Part shown: positions 17,164 to 25,285 of the stretch, one piece after another
How the letters are laid out: each line of letters begins with the position of its first letter
How positions within the stretch are numbered: position 1 is the stretch's first letter
Origin: Actinomycetes bacterium
GTDB lineage: Bacteria > Actinomycetota > Acidimicrobiia > Acidimicrobiales > Palsa-688
Direction of reading: 5' to 3'
Assembly: GCA_021847945.1 (NCBI GenBank)
Contig: JAJZNG010000080.1
Span: 1 to 54,296, forward strand
DNA length: 54,296 nucleotides
Notes under the pieces: generated by a model
Databases searched by the model: none
Seen by the model: the letters and a program-made list of their open reading frames with translations, nothing else
What the model was told of the DNA's origin: nothing
Position numbers and translations under genes: made by a program

Positions 17164-18213
17164 GTGCGAAGAGTAGTCCGCGAAATAGGGATAAGCCTCA
17201 TAACTCTCGGGGTGGTCATCCTCGCCTTCGTGGCCTACCAGCTCTTTGGGACCAGCATCGCCGAGCAGAGCAGCCAGTCGGCGCTCTCGAAGCAGTTCTC
17301 GTCCAGCGTCACCAATGCCGCTGCCCGCACCAAGGCGACGGCACTCCGACAGCCTTCCTCGACACCCGGATCTGGCGGTGTAGCCACAGCCGCCCAAAAC
17401 TCGCAAGATAGTTCACCTGCCCCTGAGACGCTTCCGTCCGTTCCGACCGGTCAAGCCATCGACCACTTGGAGATACCAGCGATCGGAGTGAACAAGTTCG
17501 TGGTGGAAGGCACAGCCGAAAGGGACCTTTCTGAAGGTCCCGGCCATTACGAAGGGACGGCGTTACCAGGCGAGATTGGCAACGTCGGCATAGCCGGCCA
17601 CCGGACCACCTACGGCGCCCCGTTCTTCAGGCTGGGAGAGCTCAAGGCCGGTGATCAGATCCTCATCACCGACCTCTCCGGGCACACGTGGGTCTACAAG
17701 GTCTCACAAGCACCGGTCGTGGTCAGCCCCAGCGACGTGGCCGTCCTCGACCCAACTCCATTCGCCCAACTGACGCTTACGACTTGCAACCCGATCTTCT
17801 CTGCGACGAGCCGCCTGGTCGTCTTCGCAAGGCTCGCGGGCAAGGCGACCTCCATCTCCGTTGACAAGCCTCCCTCGATCTCGACTCTCGCATCGGGCCG
17901 CCCTTCGGGCGCCTCGACTTCGACTCCGCCGGCGGGAACCGCAGCCACGGCTAAGCCAATAGCGCCAGCATCGCAATCGCTGACCGGCAAGGTTACAGGT
18001 TTCAACGGCGGCGGCGGCAGCTCCAAGGCGTGGTTCCCTGCCCTGACTTACGGTGCGGCGGCCCTACTGCTCTGGTTGGCCACCCGTATCGTGGTCGCAG
18101 CCACACGCCGGTGGAAGCGTGTCGGAGTGCTCGTCGCGGGTATCGCCGTGTGCGCCATACCGCTTTGGTTGTGCTTCGAGAACGCGACCAGGCTGCTGCC
18201 GCCGAGCGTCTGA
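17164..18213 (+). CDS. class E-type sortase
   Basis: A 349-residue membrane transpeptidase. An N-terminal anchor helix (~8-28) is followed by a Ser/Thr-rich linker and a sortase domain (~97-230). His146 (GIAGHRTTYG), Cys208 (TLTTCNP) and Arg217 (ATSRLVV) make up the catalytic triad, and the domain opens with HLEIPAIGVNKFVVEG as in class E enzymes, which process LAxTG-like signals in Actinobacteria. A second hydrophobic region with two helices follows at ~285-340, an unusual C-terminal extension. GTG at 17164 has GAGG 7 bases upstream. No sorting substrate gene is adjacent. Confidence 0.9.
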   Translation: MRRVVREIGISLITLGVVILAFVAYQLFGTSIAEQSSQSALSKQFSSSVTNAAARTKATALRQPSSTPGSGGVATAAQNSQDSSPAPETLPSVPTGQAIDHLEIPAIGVNKFVVEGTAERDLSEGPGHYEGTALPGEIGNVGIAGHRTTYGAPFFRLGELKAGDQILITDLSGHTWVYKVSQAPVVVSPSDVAVLDPTPFAQLTLTTCNPIFSATSRLVVFARLAGKATSISVDKPPSISTLASGRPSGASTSTPPAGTAATAKPIAPASQSLTGKVTGFNGGGGSSKAWFPALTYGAAALLLWLATRIVVAATRRWKRVGVLVAGIAVCAIPLWLCFENATRLLPPSV

Positions 18214-18223
18214 GCTACTACGC

Positions 18224-18268
18224 TCCGAGCGAGCCTCTTTCGGATGACACGACGCAGGGTCGCTCGGA
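18224..18268. terminator. inverted repeat between convergent genes
   Basis: A perfect 9-base inverted repeat, TCCGAGCGA at 18224-18232 and TCGCTCGGA at 18260-18268, fills the gap between the sortase and the convergent Nudix gene. The 27-base loop and lack of a U-run make an intrinsic terminator doubtful; it may be a weak bidirectional one. Confidence 0.3.
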
Positions 18269-18682
18269 TCAGCCCTCCGAAAGCACCCGGAAAGCTTCTA
18301 GGACGTCGACGTCGTGGGGATAGCTCAGTCGACCGACGGCTTCTTGGAGTTCGACCCATTCGGCCCGGTCTACCTCGTTGGCTCCACCCGCCTCACCCGA
18401 CACGACTGTCATAGCCCAATAGCGAACGCGTTTGAAGCGTCCGCTGCGGTCTAGGTACGTGGTAGAAGGCAGTTCCGACCCGAGCGCAGCCACGAGCGTC
18501 GTCTCCTCTGCGACTTCCCTCAGAGCAGCGTCCTCGTCGGTCTCGCCTGGATCCACCTTTCCCTTAGGGAGACTCCAGTCGTCATAGGCGGGACGATGGA
18601 CGAGCACGACATAGATGCGGTCGCCTTGACGACGCCACACGACCCCGCCAGCGGCCAGCACAACTTCCGATTCCGGGCTCAT
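18269..18682 (-). CDS. mutT: Nudix hydrolase, MutT1-like
   Basis: A 137-residue Nudix hydrolase. The Nudix box is complete: GKVDPGETDEDAALREVAEE fits GX5EX7REUXEEXGU except for a Thr near the end. The start ATG overlaps the ppk1 stop as ATGA, so translation is coupled. In M. tuberculosis mutT1 (Rv2985) also follows ppk1 (Rv2984); MutT1 there has an extra histidine-phosphatase domain that is absent here. Likely substrates are oxidised nucleotides or diadenosine polyphosphates. Confidence 0.88.
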   Translation of the reverse strand: MSPESEVVLAAGGVVWRRQGDRIYVVLVHRPAYDDWSLPKGKVDPGETDEDAALREVAEETTLVAALGSELPSTTYLDRSGRFKRVRYWAMTVVSGEAGGANEVDRAEWVELQEAVGRLSYPHDVDVLEAFRVLSEG

Positions 18683-20814
18683 GTCGCTGGCTCCGGGTCA
18701 AGGCTTCTCCTGCCAGATCTCGCCAAAGCGAGCTCTTGCATCCTGTTCTGGGCGTTGACGGTACCTTCGGGGGATGGCGGCCTCCAACGGCCATCCGGTT
18801 GCAGTGACCACGAGCGGGCGTCGTCGGCCAGGTCCACTTCGAGAATCTCCCACAGACGTGCTCTCAACTCGGCGGACTCCACTCCCACGATTGCCTCCAC
18901 GCGCCTGTCCAAGTTGCGCTCCATCATGTCAGCTGACCCTATGTAGAACTCGCCGCGGCCGTTATCCTCGCCAGCAGAGAACCAGTAGACCCTGGAATGC
19001 TCCAGCCAGCGCCCCACGATGCTCGACACGGAGATATTTTCCGACAGGTTCGGCAGTCCCGGCCGGAGGCAACAGATAGCCCGAACCAGCAATTCTACTC
19101 GCACCCCTGCCGACGAAGCTCGGTACAACGCGTCGATGATGTCCGGGTCGACCAGGTTGTTGAGCTTCCAGATGATCCGTCCGCTAGGGCCGAGGGCGGT
19201 CTCCCGTTCGATCAGCTCCACCATCCGCCGCCTGAGGGACGTCGGAGCGACCAGAAGCTTGCGGTACTCCTCCCGACGGCTGTAGCCGGTCAAATAGTTG
19301 AAAAGGTCAGTCAGATCGGCCCCTATGTCAGGGTCGGCAGTGAGAAGGCCTATGTCCTCATAGCTCCGGGCTGTCGTCGCGTTGTAATTCCCTGTCCCGA
19401 TGTGGCAAAAGCGGGTGATGCCGTCACCTTCTTGGCGGACCACCAAGGACAGCTTCGCGTGGGTTTTCAATCCGACGAGCCCGTAGACGACGTGCACACC
19501 GGCCTGCTCGAGGGCCCTCGCGAACCCGATGTTCGCTGCTTCGTCCCCGCGAGCTTTCAGCTCTACTATCGCCGCAACCTGCTTACCCTGCTCGGCGGCT
19601 CGTATCAGCGATCTCACGATCGCCGAGTCCCCCGATGTCCGATACAGCGTCTGCTTGATCGCCAGCACGTCGGGATCTGCCGCCGCCTGGGCGACGAACT
19701 CCTCAACGGAGTCTGAGAAGCTGTCGTAGGGATGCTGGATGAGAATGTCAGCCCGCCGGATCGCCGAAAAGACGTCGGCTACACCACCGCTGCTCGCCAC
19801 CAACCGAGCCGGAGTCACCGGGGTGAACTGCTCGTCTTTCAGATCCGGTCTGGCGAGACCGTAAAGCTGCCACATGGAGGCAAGGTTGAGGGGCCCCCAA
19901 GCTTCGTAGACGTCGTCGTCTTGCAGGTCAAGCTCACGCACGAGCAGGGCCCGGACCTCGTCGGTCATAGTCTCGTCGACCTCGAGGCGCACGGCCCGCC
20001 CGAAACGCCTGCGACGCAGCTCCATCTCGACGGCCAGCAGAAGGTCGTCCGCCTCCTCCTCTTCGAGAGTGAGGTCCGCGTTACGAGTGACGCGGAAGGC
20101 ATGGAAGCTCTCGATGGTCATGCTCGGGAACAAAGTTGCGAGGTTTGCTGAGATCACCTGCTCTATGCACACGAAGCGCTGACCTCCCGGCAAGGCCAGC
20201 AGTCCCGGAAGAAGCGGGGGGACTTTCACCCTTGCAAAACGCCGGGCCTGAGTCTGCGGGTCGCGGACGATCACCGCGAGGTTGAGAGACAGATTCGAGA
20301 TGTACGGAAAGGGGTGTCCAGGGTCGACCGCAAGGGGTGTGAGGACAGGAAATATGCGTTCCGCGAACACGTCGCGGGTCCAGGCTTTGTCCGCCTCGGA
20401 AAGCGAAGGCCAGTCCTGGATTGTGACACCGTGCTCTGCGAGCATCCCCAAAAGGTGCCTTAGAACTGCGACTCTCCGTTCGAGGAGCTCAGCGGATACA
20501 CTCCGGATCGCTTGGAGTTGCGCGTCGACAGGCAGCCCGTCTGGGGCAGTACCGATACCCGCAGCGAGTTGATCTTTCAACCCGGCGACGCGAACCTGAA
20601 AGAACTCGTCCATGTTGGATGCGAAGATGGCAAGGAACTTGACGCGTTCGAGAAGCTTGATGTCCTCCCGCTCGCTCATCGCCAAGACTCGATCGTTGAA
20701 ATCGAGGTTTGACAGCTCACGGTTGAAGAAGCGGTCTCCCCTCCACTTGAGAGCCTTGTGATCGCCCTCGACAGCGCGAGCGGGGCTGGGAGCCGGCGAC
20801 CCTGGGGAGATCAT
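18679..20814 (-). CDS. ppk1: polyphosphate kinase 1
   Basis: Polyphosphate kinase (711 residues from ATG 20814), which polymerises the gamma-phosphate of ATP into polyphosphate. The N-domain begins FFNRELSNLDFNDRVL, and the middle has the EFVAQAA..DVLAIKQTLYRTSG tract. The histidine that is phosphorylated lies in LKTHAKLSLVV, and CHIGTGNYNATTAR forms part of the ATP site. A further in-frame start at 20904 lies inside the previous gene and is rejected. The start is 4 bases after the stop of the small upstream gene, and the 3' end overlaps the Nudix gene. Confidence 0.95.
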   Translation of the reverse strand: MISPGSPAPSPARAVEGDHKALKWRGDRFFNRELSNLDFNDRVLAMSEREDIKLLERVKFLAIFASNMDEFFQVRVAGLKDQLAAGIGTAPDGLPVDAQLQAIRSVSAELLERRVAVLRHLLGMLAEHGVTIQDWPSLSEADKAWTRDVFAERIFPVLTPLAVDPGHPFPYISNLSLNLAVIVRDPQTQARRFARVKVPPLLPGLLALPGGQRFVCIEQVISANLATLFPSMTIESFHAFRVTRNADLTLEEEEADDLLLAVEMELRRRRFGRAVRLEVDETMTDEVRALLVRELDLQDDDVYEAWGPLNLASMWQLYGLARPDLKDEQFTPVTPARLVASSGGVADVFSAIRRADILIQHPYDSFSDSVEEFVAQAAADPDVLAIKQTLYRTSGDSAIVRSLIRAAEQGKQVAAIVELKARGDEAANIGFARALEQAGVHVVYGLVGLKTHAKLSLVVRQEGDGITRFCHIGTGNYNATTARSYEDIGLLTADPDIGADLTDLFNYLTGYSRREEYRKLLVAPTSLRRRMVELIERETALGPSGRIIWKLNNLVDPDIIDALYRASSAGVRVELLVRAICCLRPGLPNLSENISVSSIVGRWLEHSRVYWFSAGEDNGRGEFYIGSADMMERNLDRRVEAIVGVESAELRARLWEILEVDLADDARSWSLQPDGRWRPPSPEGTVNAQNRMQELALARSGRRSLDPEPAT

Positions 20815-20818
20815 CCGA

Positions 20819-21097
20819 TCACGAGCCGCCCTCTTGATCGGGAAGGCCGAGATCCCACTCCAAAACCAAGTTCTCCCTCTCCGCGTCGCGGACGACCCGC
20901 TCACGGTTACGGCGAAACTGCGGATCGTGGGGTGGCAGCAGAAGCAGTCGTGCCAGAACCCGCTGGCGGAACTCCTCTATCACGGGCCGGTCGCCGAACT
21001 CGGAGTCGACGCGCCAGTGGGGCGCCACGGGCCCGAGGTACACCACTCGGACGTGGCCCCGCGGGGCACTCTGAGACTCTGTTGACATCATGGACAT
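20819..21097 (-). CDS. small conserved protein upstream of ppk1
   Basis: A protein of about 92 residues with the recognisable stretch VVYLGPVAPHWRVDSEFGD, followed by an amphipathic RQRVLARLLLLPPHDPQFRRNRERV region. It has no membrane helix. Several starts are possible (ATG 21097, 21091 or 21088; TTG 21106); none has a strong ribosome-binding site. It is packed between leuA (11 bases) and ppk1 (4 bases) in one transcript. I cannot assign a function. Confidence 0.65.
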   Translation of the reverse strand: MSMMSTESQSAPRGHVRVVYLGPVAPHWRVDSEFGDRPVIEEFRQRVLARLLLLPPHDPQFRRNRERVVRDAERENLVLEWDLGLPDQEGGS

Positions 21098-21108
21098 ATG
21101 CGCCAAGC

Positions 21109-22812
21109 CTACCCGCGGTTGCGATCCCGCAACCGGTTAGCTGCGCTTATGACTGCTTGAAGAGTGGCATCGAGGATGCTTGAGTGCATGCCAACCCCCC
21201 AGAGGGTGACACCGTCAGGCCCTCTTGCCGACACGTACGCGGCAGCACTCGCCTCCGATCCGGAGGTGAGCGCGTGTTCGTGGTAGTCGGTGACCTCGAA
21301 CGCCAAGCCCAGGAGGTCGCGCAACCCGTTGACGAGGGCATCGACGGGACCGTTTCCGTCTCCTACGACCGTCTCGTGGCGACCGTCGAGGAGCACTTGG
21401 GCGACCACCCGCGTCCCTTTGTTCCCCGATGAGACTTCGGCGGATATGAGACGAACATTGGCCTCCTCTGCGAGGTAGTCGGAGCTGAACGCCTCCCACA
21501 GAGCAGCCGGCTTTATCTCAGTCCCTGTAGCCTCGGTTATAGCCTGCACACGCTTCGAGAACTCCACCTGCAGCCCTCTTGGAAGGTCGAGGTTGTGCTC
21601 GAAGTCCATCAGGTAGGCAACCCCACCTTTACCCGACTGGCTGTTGACCCTGATAATTGCCTCGTAGGTCCTGCCCACGTGCTTGGGGTCTATCGGAAGG
21701 TAAGGAACCTCCCACCGTTGGTAGGGGTCAGCGAGCGCGTCCATCCCCTTCTTGATCGCGTCTTGGTGAGAACCAGAAAAGGCGGTATACACCAGGTCAC
21801 CTGCGTAGGGATGGCGAGGGTGGACTGGCAACCGGTTGCAATGCTCGGCGACTTGGCGAAGGTGGTCGATGTCATGAAGGTCCAGCTTCGGGTCGATCCC
21901 TTCCGTCATGAGGTTGAGAGCCAACGTGACGACGTCCACGTTGCCGGTGCGCTCCCCGTTGCCAAAGAGCGTGCCCTCCACTCTGTCGGCCCCGGCGAGT
22001 TGCGCTAACTCGGCGGCGGCGACGGCGGTCCCGCGGTCATTGTGAGGGTGAACGCTGAGCACTACGGTCTCCCGGTCGGGAAGGTTGCGGTCCATGTATT
22101 CGATGACGTCCGCGTAAGTGTTCGGCCCGAACATCTCTACCGTGTTGGGAAGGTTGATGATGATCCTGTCGTCCGCGCTCGGGGCGATCACATCCATGAC
22201 CGCCGAGCAAATCTCTACTGCGAACTCCGGCTCCGTCCCGGTAAAACTCTCAGGAGAGTACTCGTAGCTGACTCGGGTCCTACCGACTGAGGACTCGAAC
22301 TTCTTGACCAATCGAGCAGCGTTGGTTGCAATGTCGATTATCCCCGGCTTGTCCAGGCCGAAAACAACCCGGCGTTGCAGGACCGACGTCGAGTTGTAGA
22401 AATGGATGATCGCGTGACGGGCGCCCTCTATAGCTTCAAAAGTCCTCTCGATGAGCTCCGGACGGCACTGCACCAAAACCTGGATGACCACGTCGTCAGG
22501 TATGCGATCCTCGTCGATGATCTGGCGTATAAAGTCGAAGTCAGGCTGGCTCGCAGCAGGGAAGCCAACCTCGATCTCCTTGAAGCCCATGCCGACGAGC
22601 GTCTCGAAGAACTTGAGCTTGCGCGCAGGGTCCATGGGGTCGATCAGAGCCTGGTTTCCGTCGCGCAGATCGACGCTGCACCACGCAGGCGCAGCTTCGA
22701 GGTGCTTCCCAGGCCAGGTTCGCACAAAGTCGGCGATCCCTTCGAGCGGCCTGAAAGGCTCGTAGAGCGCAAAAGGCATCTCGCAGGGGGTCGGGTACTT
22801 GTAAGCGGTCAT
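21109..22812 (-). CDS. leuA: 2-isopropylmalate synthase
   Basis: LeuA (567 residues) condenses acetyl-CoA with 2-oxoisovalerate, the committed step of leucine synthesis. The catalytic TIM barrel (~35-320) has the metal and substrate motif SVDLRDGNQALIDP and HPHNDRGTAVAAAELA. The regulatory LeuA dimer domain occupies the C-terminus (~430-560) and usually binds leucine. Length and sequence fit the actinobacterial LeuA2 type. ATG at 22812 has GAGG 8 bases upstream. Expression is very probably controlled by the leucine attenuator at 22917-23041. No other leu gene is in the window. Confidence 0.96.
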   Translation of the reverse strand: MTAYKYPTPCEMPFALYEPFRPLEGIADFVRTWPGKHLEAAPAWCSVDLRDGNQALIDPMDPARKLKFFETLVGMGFKEIEVGFPAASQPDFDFIRQIIDEDRIPDDVVIQVLVQCRPELIERTFEAIEGARHAIIHFYNSTSVLQRRVVFGLDKPGIIDIATNAARLVKKFESSVGRTRVSYEYSPESFTGTEPEFAVEICSAVMDVIAPSADDRIIINLPNTVEMFGPNTYADVIEYMDRNLPDRETVVLSVHPHNDRGTAVAAAELAQLAGADRVEGTLFGNGERTGNVDVVTLALNLMTEGIDPKLDLHDIDHLRQVAEHCNRLPVHPRHPYAGDLVYTAFSGSHQDAIKKGMDALADPYQRWEVPYLPIDPKHVGRTYEAIIRVNSQSGKGGVAYLMDFEHNLDLPRGLQVEFSKRVQAITEATGTEIKPAALWEAFSSDYLAEEANVRLISAEVSSGNKGTRVVAQVLLDGRHETVVGDGNGPVDALVNGLRDLLGLAFEVTDYHEHALTSGSEASAAAYVSARGPDGVTLWGVGMHSSILDATLQAVISAANRLRDRNRG

Positions 22813-22916
22813 CTGTCGAACCTCACTGGACTGTCTTGGAGTATAAGTGGACGAAAAAGCTGGGTCATACGAGAGCGTTCCCCGCGACGAACCCTGGGGA
22901 AACTTCTGCCAGAATT

Positions 22917-22950
22917 GAAAAACCTCCTGGCCGTAACGGCACAGGAGGTT
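22917..22950 (-). terminator. leuA attenuator terminator
   Basis: On the minus strand AACCTCCT and AGGAGGTT form a stem (extended by an imperfect GCCG/CGGC part) that runs directly into five U residues. It lies about 105 bases before the leuA start and after the leader peptide, so it is the termination decision point of the attenuator. Confidence 0.85.
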
Positions 22951-22980
22951 TAGGCGAGCCCTTCGATAGGAGCTCGCCTA
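22951..22980 (-). promoter_or_regulatory. leuA leader hairpin before the terminator
   Basis: TAGGCGAGC and GCTCGCCTA form a perfect 9-base stem around a 12-base loop. The TAG stop of the leader peptide is the first three bases of the left arm, so a ribosome finishing the peptide would cover this stem. It is probably the pause or antiterminator element. I could not work out by eye which alternative pairing competes with the terminator. Confidence 0.7.
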
Positions 22981-23028
22981 TAGGAGAAGAAGTCGGCGGC
23001 TGCCGCAAGACCTTAGCAAGTTGGACAC
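22978..23028 (-). CDS. leuL: leucine leader peptide of leuA
   Basis: A 16-residue frame, MSNLLRSCGSRRLLLL then TAG, starting with GTG. Six of 16 residues are leucine and the last four codons are CTT CTT CTC CTA, directly before the stop. A hairpin and a U-tailed terminator follow, then leuA. This is the classic layout of ribosome-mediated leucine attenuation, known upstream of leuA in several Actinobacteria. TAGAAT ends 7 bases before the GTG and no Shine-Dalgarno sequence is present, so the leader is probably translated from a leaderless transcript. Confidence 0.85.
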   Translation of the reverse strand: MSNLLRSCGSRRLLLL

Positions 23029-23035
23029 GTCAGTT

Positions 23036-23041
23036 ATTCTA
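23036..23041 (-). promoter_or_regulatory. -10 box of the leuL-leuA transcript
   Basis: TAGAAT on the minus strand, 7 bases from the leader-peptide GTG. TTACCC 18 bases upstream could be a weak -35 box. It begins 10 bases after the stop of the preceding AIM24 gene. Confidence 0.6.
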
Positions 23042-23051
23042 ACAGCTGCCG

Positions 23052-23930
23052 TCACCAGCGGGTAACCGTCGCCTGTGAACTGCTTGTGATCGCCAGGGAC
23101 TCCTCTGGGCGCTCGTAGACGGACTGCACCGCTACCCGACCAGGCCCCCAAAGCCGCAACCACACCTGGCGGTATGAGTATCCAGACCTCCACGCGGAGC
23201 CGGCAGCGTTCGGGTATTCGAGATGCAGTGCCATCCCCACCGACACATCCTTGTAAAGAAGGGATGTCGGCTGGATGCAGATCGGCTGATTAGGAGCTAG
23301 ATCTCTGATGAACACGTTGCCCGGGGCGTGCAACAGCAGAAGGCCGTTACCAGAAGCCGCTCTGAAACTGTCTACGTTGTAGCCGATGGGATAATGATAT
23401 TCCTGGTCGTTACCCGACTGAGTGGTATACCAGATGCCCGACTGACGCCAGCCGTAGTTCACGTTGGAGGTAGCAGCAAAGAACCTGTGCTCCCGTACGA
23501 CGATCTCCTGACCCGCCCTGAGAGGTATCGCTACTACCTCCCCCGGGGTGTCCTCCGAGAGGGCAACGTGACCCGGACCCTGAGCGGTGAGCATCACGAG
23601 CGGGAGGCCTGCCCGGACCCGGTTCCACCCGCCGGCCATCGCCATCGCGTCCATCGTCACGCTTGGGTCGGCCCATAACACGCTGTGATGTGAGAAAAAT
23701 ATCCCGTCGTGATCTCTCAGACCGAAGTCCGCTACCGGGACGGTGGTACCTTCGATCTGGCAAGTGGAACCGCCGAAGTTTATCTTCGCCATATCCCGAA
23801 CGGCGGGCTGCTCTTCCCATCCGGAATCGCTGGTCACGTCACGAACGTCTAGCGGAGCACCGCAGCTTGGACAGCTCGTGCCGGTAGGTTCGCTAGAAGT
23901 CCTGCAGAAACGACAAACGTACGGTGCCAT
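23052..23930 (-). CDS. zinc-ribbon AIM24 family protein
   Basis: A 292-residue protein with a short zinc ribbon (CRFC at 6-9 and CPSCG at 20-24) followed by a beta-rich AIM24 domain. That fold in yeast is mitochondrial and in bacteria is of unknown function, related to the TerD-neighbour and tryptophan RNA-binding attenuator-like beta folds. Typical phrases are GPGHVALSED and GNGLLLLHAPGNVF. ATG has AGGAGG 8 bases upstream. It is a diverged paralogue of the next gene upstream (shared SDSGW, STCQVEG-like and GPGRV segments), 29 bases apart in the same direction. Confidence 0.8.
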   Translation of the reverse strand: MAPYVCRFCRTSSEPTGTSCPSCGAPLDVRDVTSDSGWEEQPAVRDMAKINFGGSTCQIEGTTVPVADFGLRDHDGIFFSHHSVLWADPSVTMDAMAMAGGWNRVRAGLPLVMLTAQGPGHVALSEDTPGEVVAIPLRAGQEIVVREHRFFAATSNVNYGWRQSGIWYTTQSGNDQEYHYPIGYNVDSFRAASGNGLLLLHAPGNVFIRDLAPNQPICIQPTSLLYKDVSVGMALHLEYPNAAGSAWRSGYSYRQVWLRLWGPGRVAVQSVYERPEESLAITSSSQATVTRW

Positions 23931-23959
23931 CAGATGCGCCTCCTGGACATGGCGGGAGG

Positions 23960-24754
23960 CTACTCGGCCCCAGCGTGGACGTACATGGACTGGATGCCGA
24001 CCCTACCTGGTCCTGTCATCTCCGCCATGTACATCCCGTGGCGCATCATGCCGGTCCTGACCTTCTGCTGGACGGTGTTCATCGCTACCGACGAGTCCTT
24101 GTACAAGAAGCCGCCCGGCTCGACCAGGATCTTCTCGCCAGCCTGGAGGGTGCGTTCGAAGACGTTCCCGTATCCATGAAGAAGCAGGATCCCCTGCTCA
24201 CCTGACGTGACGAAGCGATCCATGTACATTCCCTCCCCGTGGAGGACGTTGGTCATCCCCTGGATCCTGACGAAGCTGTAGCTGATCGAATGTGAGGCAA
24301 CGAGGAAGGCGTGCTCTCGGACGTCGATCTCCATGCTTGGGTGCATCGGCAGCACTACCACTTCACCGGAAGCGTCCCGGGAGAACGCGACCCGGCCTGG
24401 TCCGTGGGCGACGGAGATCACATGGGGCATACCGCCGAGCATCCTCTTGATCCCCCCGCCAGTGTTCATAGCCGAAAGGGGGGTGGACTCATCTTTCCAC
24501 AGCAGTACGTGATGCTCGAAGAAGACCGAGTCTCCGTTGGCAAGGTTCACCTCGGCCACCGGCACAAGCTCACCTTCGACCTGGCACGTGCTGGAGGAGA
24601 AGCGGAACTCCGTCATGTCCCGCAAGCGCGGGGCTTCTTTCCAGCCGGAGTCGCTGACCACGTTCCGGGCGTCTAGGGGCGCCCCGCACGTCGAACAGGT
24701 AGTCCGGCCGGTTTCGTTCTGTGACTTGCACCACTGACACTCGATGCGCTCCAT
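23960..24754 (-). CDS. zinc-ribbon AIM24 family protein (paralogue)
   Basis: A 264-residue paralogue of the neighbouring AIM24 gene. The zinc ribbon is CQWC...CSTCG near the N-terminus, followed by DARNVVSDSGW, SSSTCQVEGELVPVAEV and the AIM24 core GPGRVAFSRDASGEVVVLP. The C-terminus ends GPGRVGIQSMY. I choose ATG 24754 (MERIECQWCK); GTG 24757 directly before it is equally possible. TATGCT ends 6 bases before the ATG, pointing to a leaderless mRNA. The gene diverges from a whiB gene. Function unknown. Confidence 0.8.
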   Translation of the reverse strand: MERIECQWCKSQNETGRTTCSTCGAPLDARNVVSDSGWKEAPRLRDMTEFRFSSSTCQVEGELVPVAEVNLANGDSVFFEHHVLLWKDESTPLSAMNTGGGIKRMLGGMPHVISVAHGPGRVAFSRDASGEVVVLPMHPSMEIDVREHAFLVASHSISYSFVRIQGMTNVLHGEGMYMDRFVTSGEQGILLLHGYGNVFERTLQAGEKILVEPGGFLYKDSSVAMNTVQQKVRTGMMRHGMYMAEMTGPGRVGIQSMYVHAGAE

Positions 24755-24760
24755 CACCGC

Positions 24761-24766
24761 AGCATA
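24761..24766 (-). promoter_or_regulatory. -10 box of the AIM24 pair, leaderless
   Basis: TATGCT on the minus strand, 6 bases before ATG 24754, fits TANNNT with leaderless spacing. No convincing -35 box is visible. Confidence 0.4.
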
Positions 24767-24874
24767 ACATGACGTTTCGGTTCGCTCGGGCCGCAAAGAG
24801 TATGTGACTACTTTCTCATGGGTTTCTTAGCTTGTGCGACCATAATCATTACTACCCGTACGAGGAGGGCACTT

Positions 24875-25117
24875 GTGGACACTAACTGGATGGTCGAAGG
24901 TAAATGTCGTGACTTTCCTCCTGAGACCTTCTTTCCAAGCGACGGCGTCGGCGTCGAAGTGGCCCGCAAGATTTGTGCAGATTGCACTGTGAAGTCCCCT
25001 TGCTTAGAGTACGCCTTGGTCAATAGGATCGAGCACGGCGTGTGGGGCGGTGCTTCGGAGAGAGAGCGGCGACGCATAGCCCGTCAGAGGCGTGGGCTAC
25101 ACCGCATCGGAGCCTAG
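24875..25117 (+). CDS. WhiB family iron-sulfur regulator
   Basis: An 80-residue WhiB-like protein that should bind a [4Fe-4S] cluster and partner the housekeeping sigma factor. The four cysteines are in GKCRD, ICADC and SPCLEY, followed by the G(V/I)WGG turn (HGVWGGASERERR) and a basic tail (RRRIARQRRG). GTG at 24875 has GAGGAGG 6 bases upstream, one of the best ribosome-binding sites in the window, so the longer frame from 24818 is rejected. It diverges from the AIM24 pair. The lack of an N-terminal extension makes subgroup assignment uncertain. Confidence 0.92.
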   Translation: MDTNWMVEGKCRDFPPETFFPSDGVGVEVARKICADCTVKSPCLEYALVNRIEHGVWGGASERERRRIARQRRGLHRIGA

Positions 25118-25163
25118 CTCTCTCAAAGTCGAGCTCTCTCAAAGTCGAACTCTGTCACGGTCG
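25116..25163. repeat. 16-base direct repeats downstream of whiB
   Basis: AGCTCTCTCAAAGTCG occurs twice head-to-tail (25116-25131 and 25132-25147), followed by a degenerate third copy (25148-25163). The array starts at the whiB stop. The rest of the 25118-25285 gap shows no gene. Confidence 0.8.
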
Positions 25164-25285
25164 GCTGGTCGACGACGGATTGCTAGTGCCCAGACTACTG
25201 TTTAAGTGTCTGCAACGGCCGCCGATTCCGAGTGGCGGCGAACTACCAAACCGGCGAACAGGCCTTTGGAAGGTAGCCCGATGCG

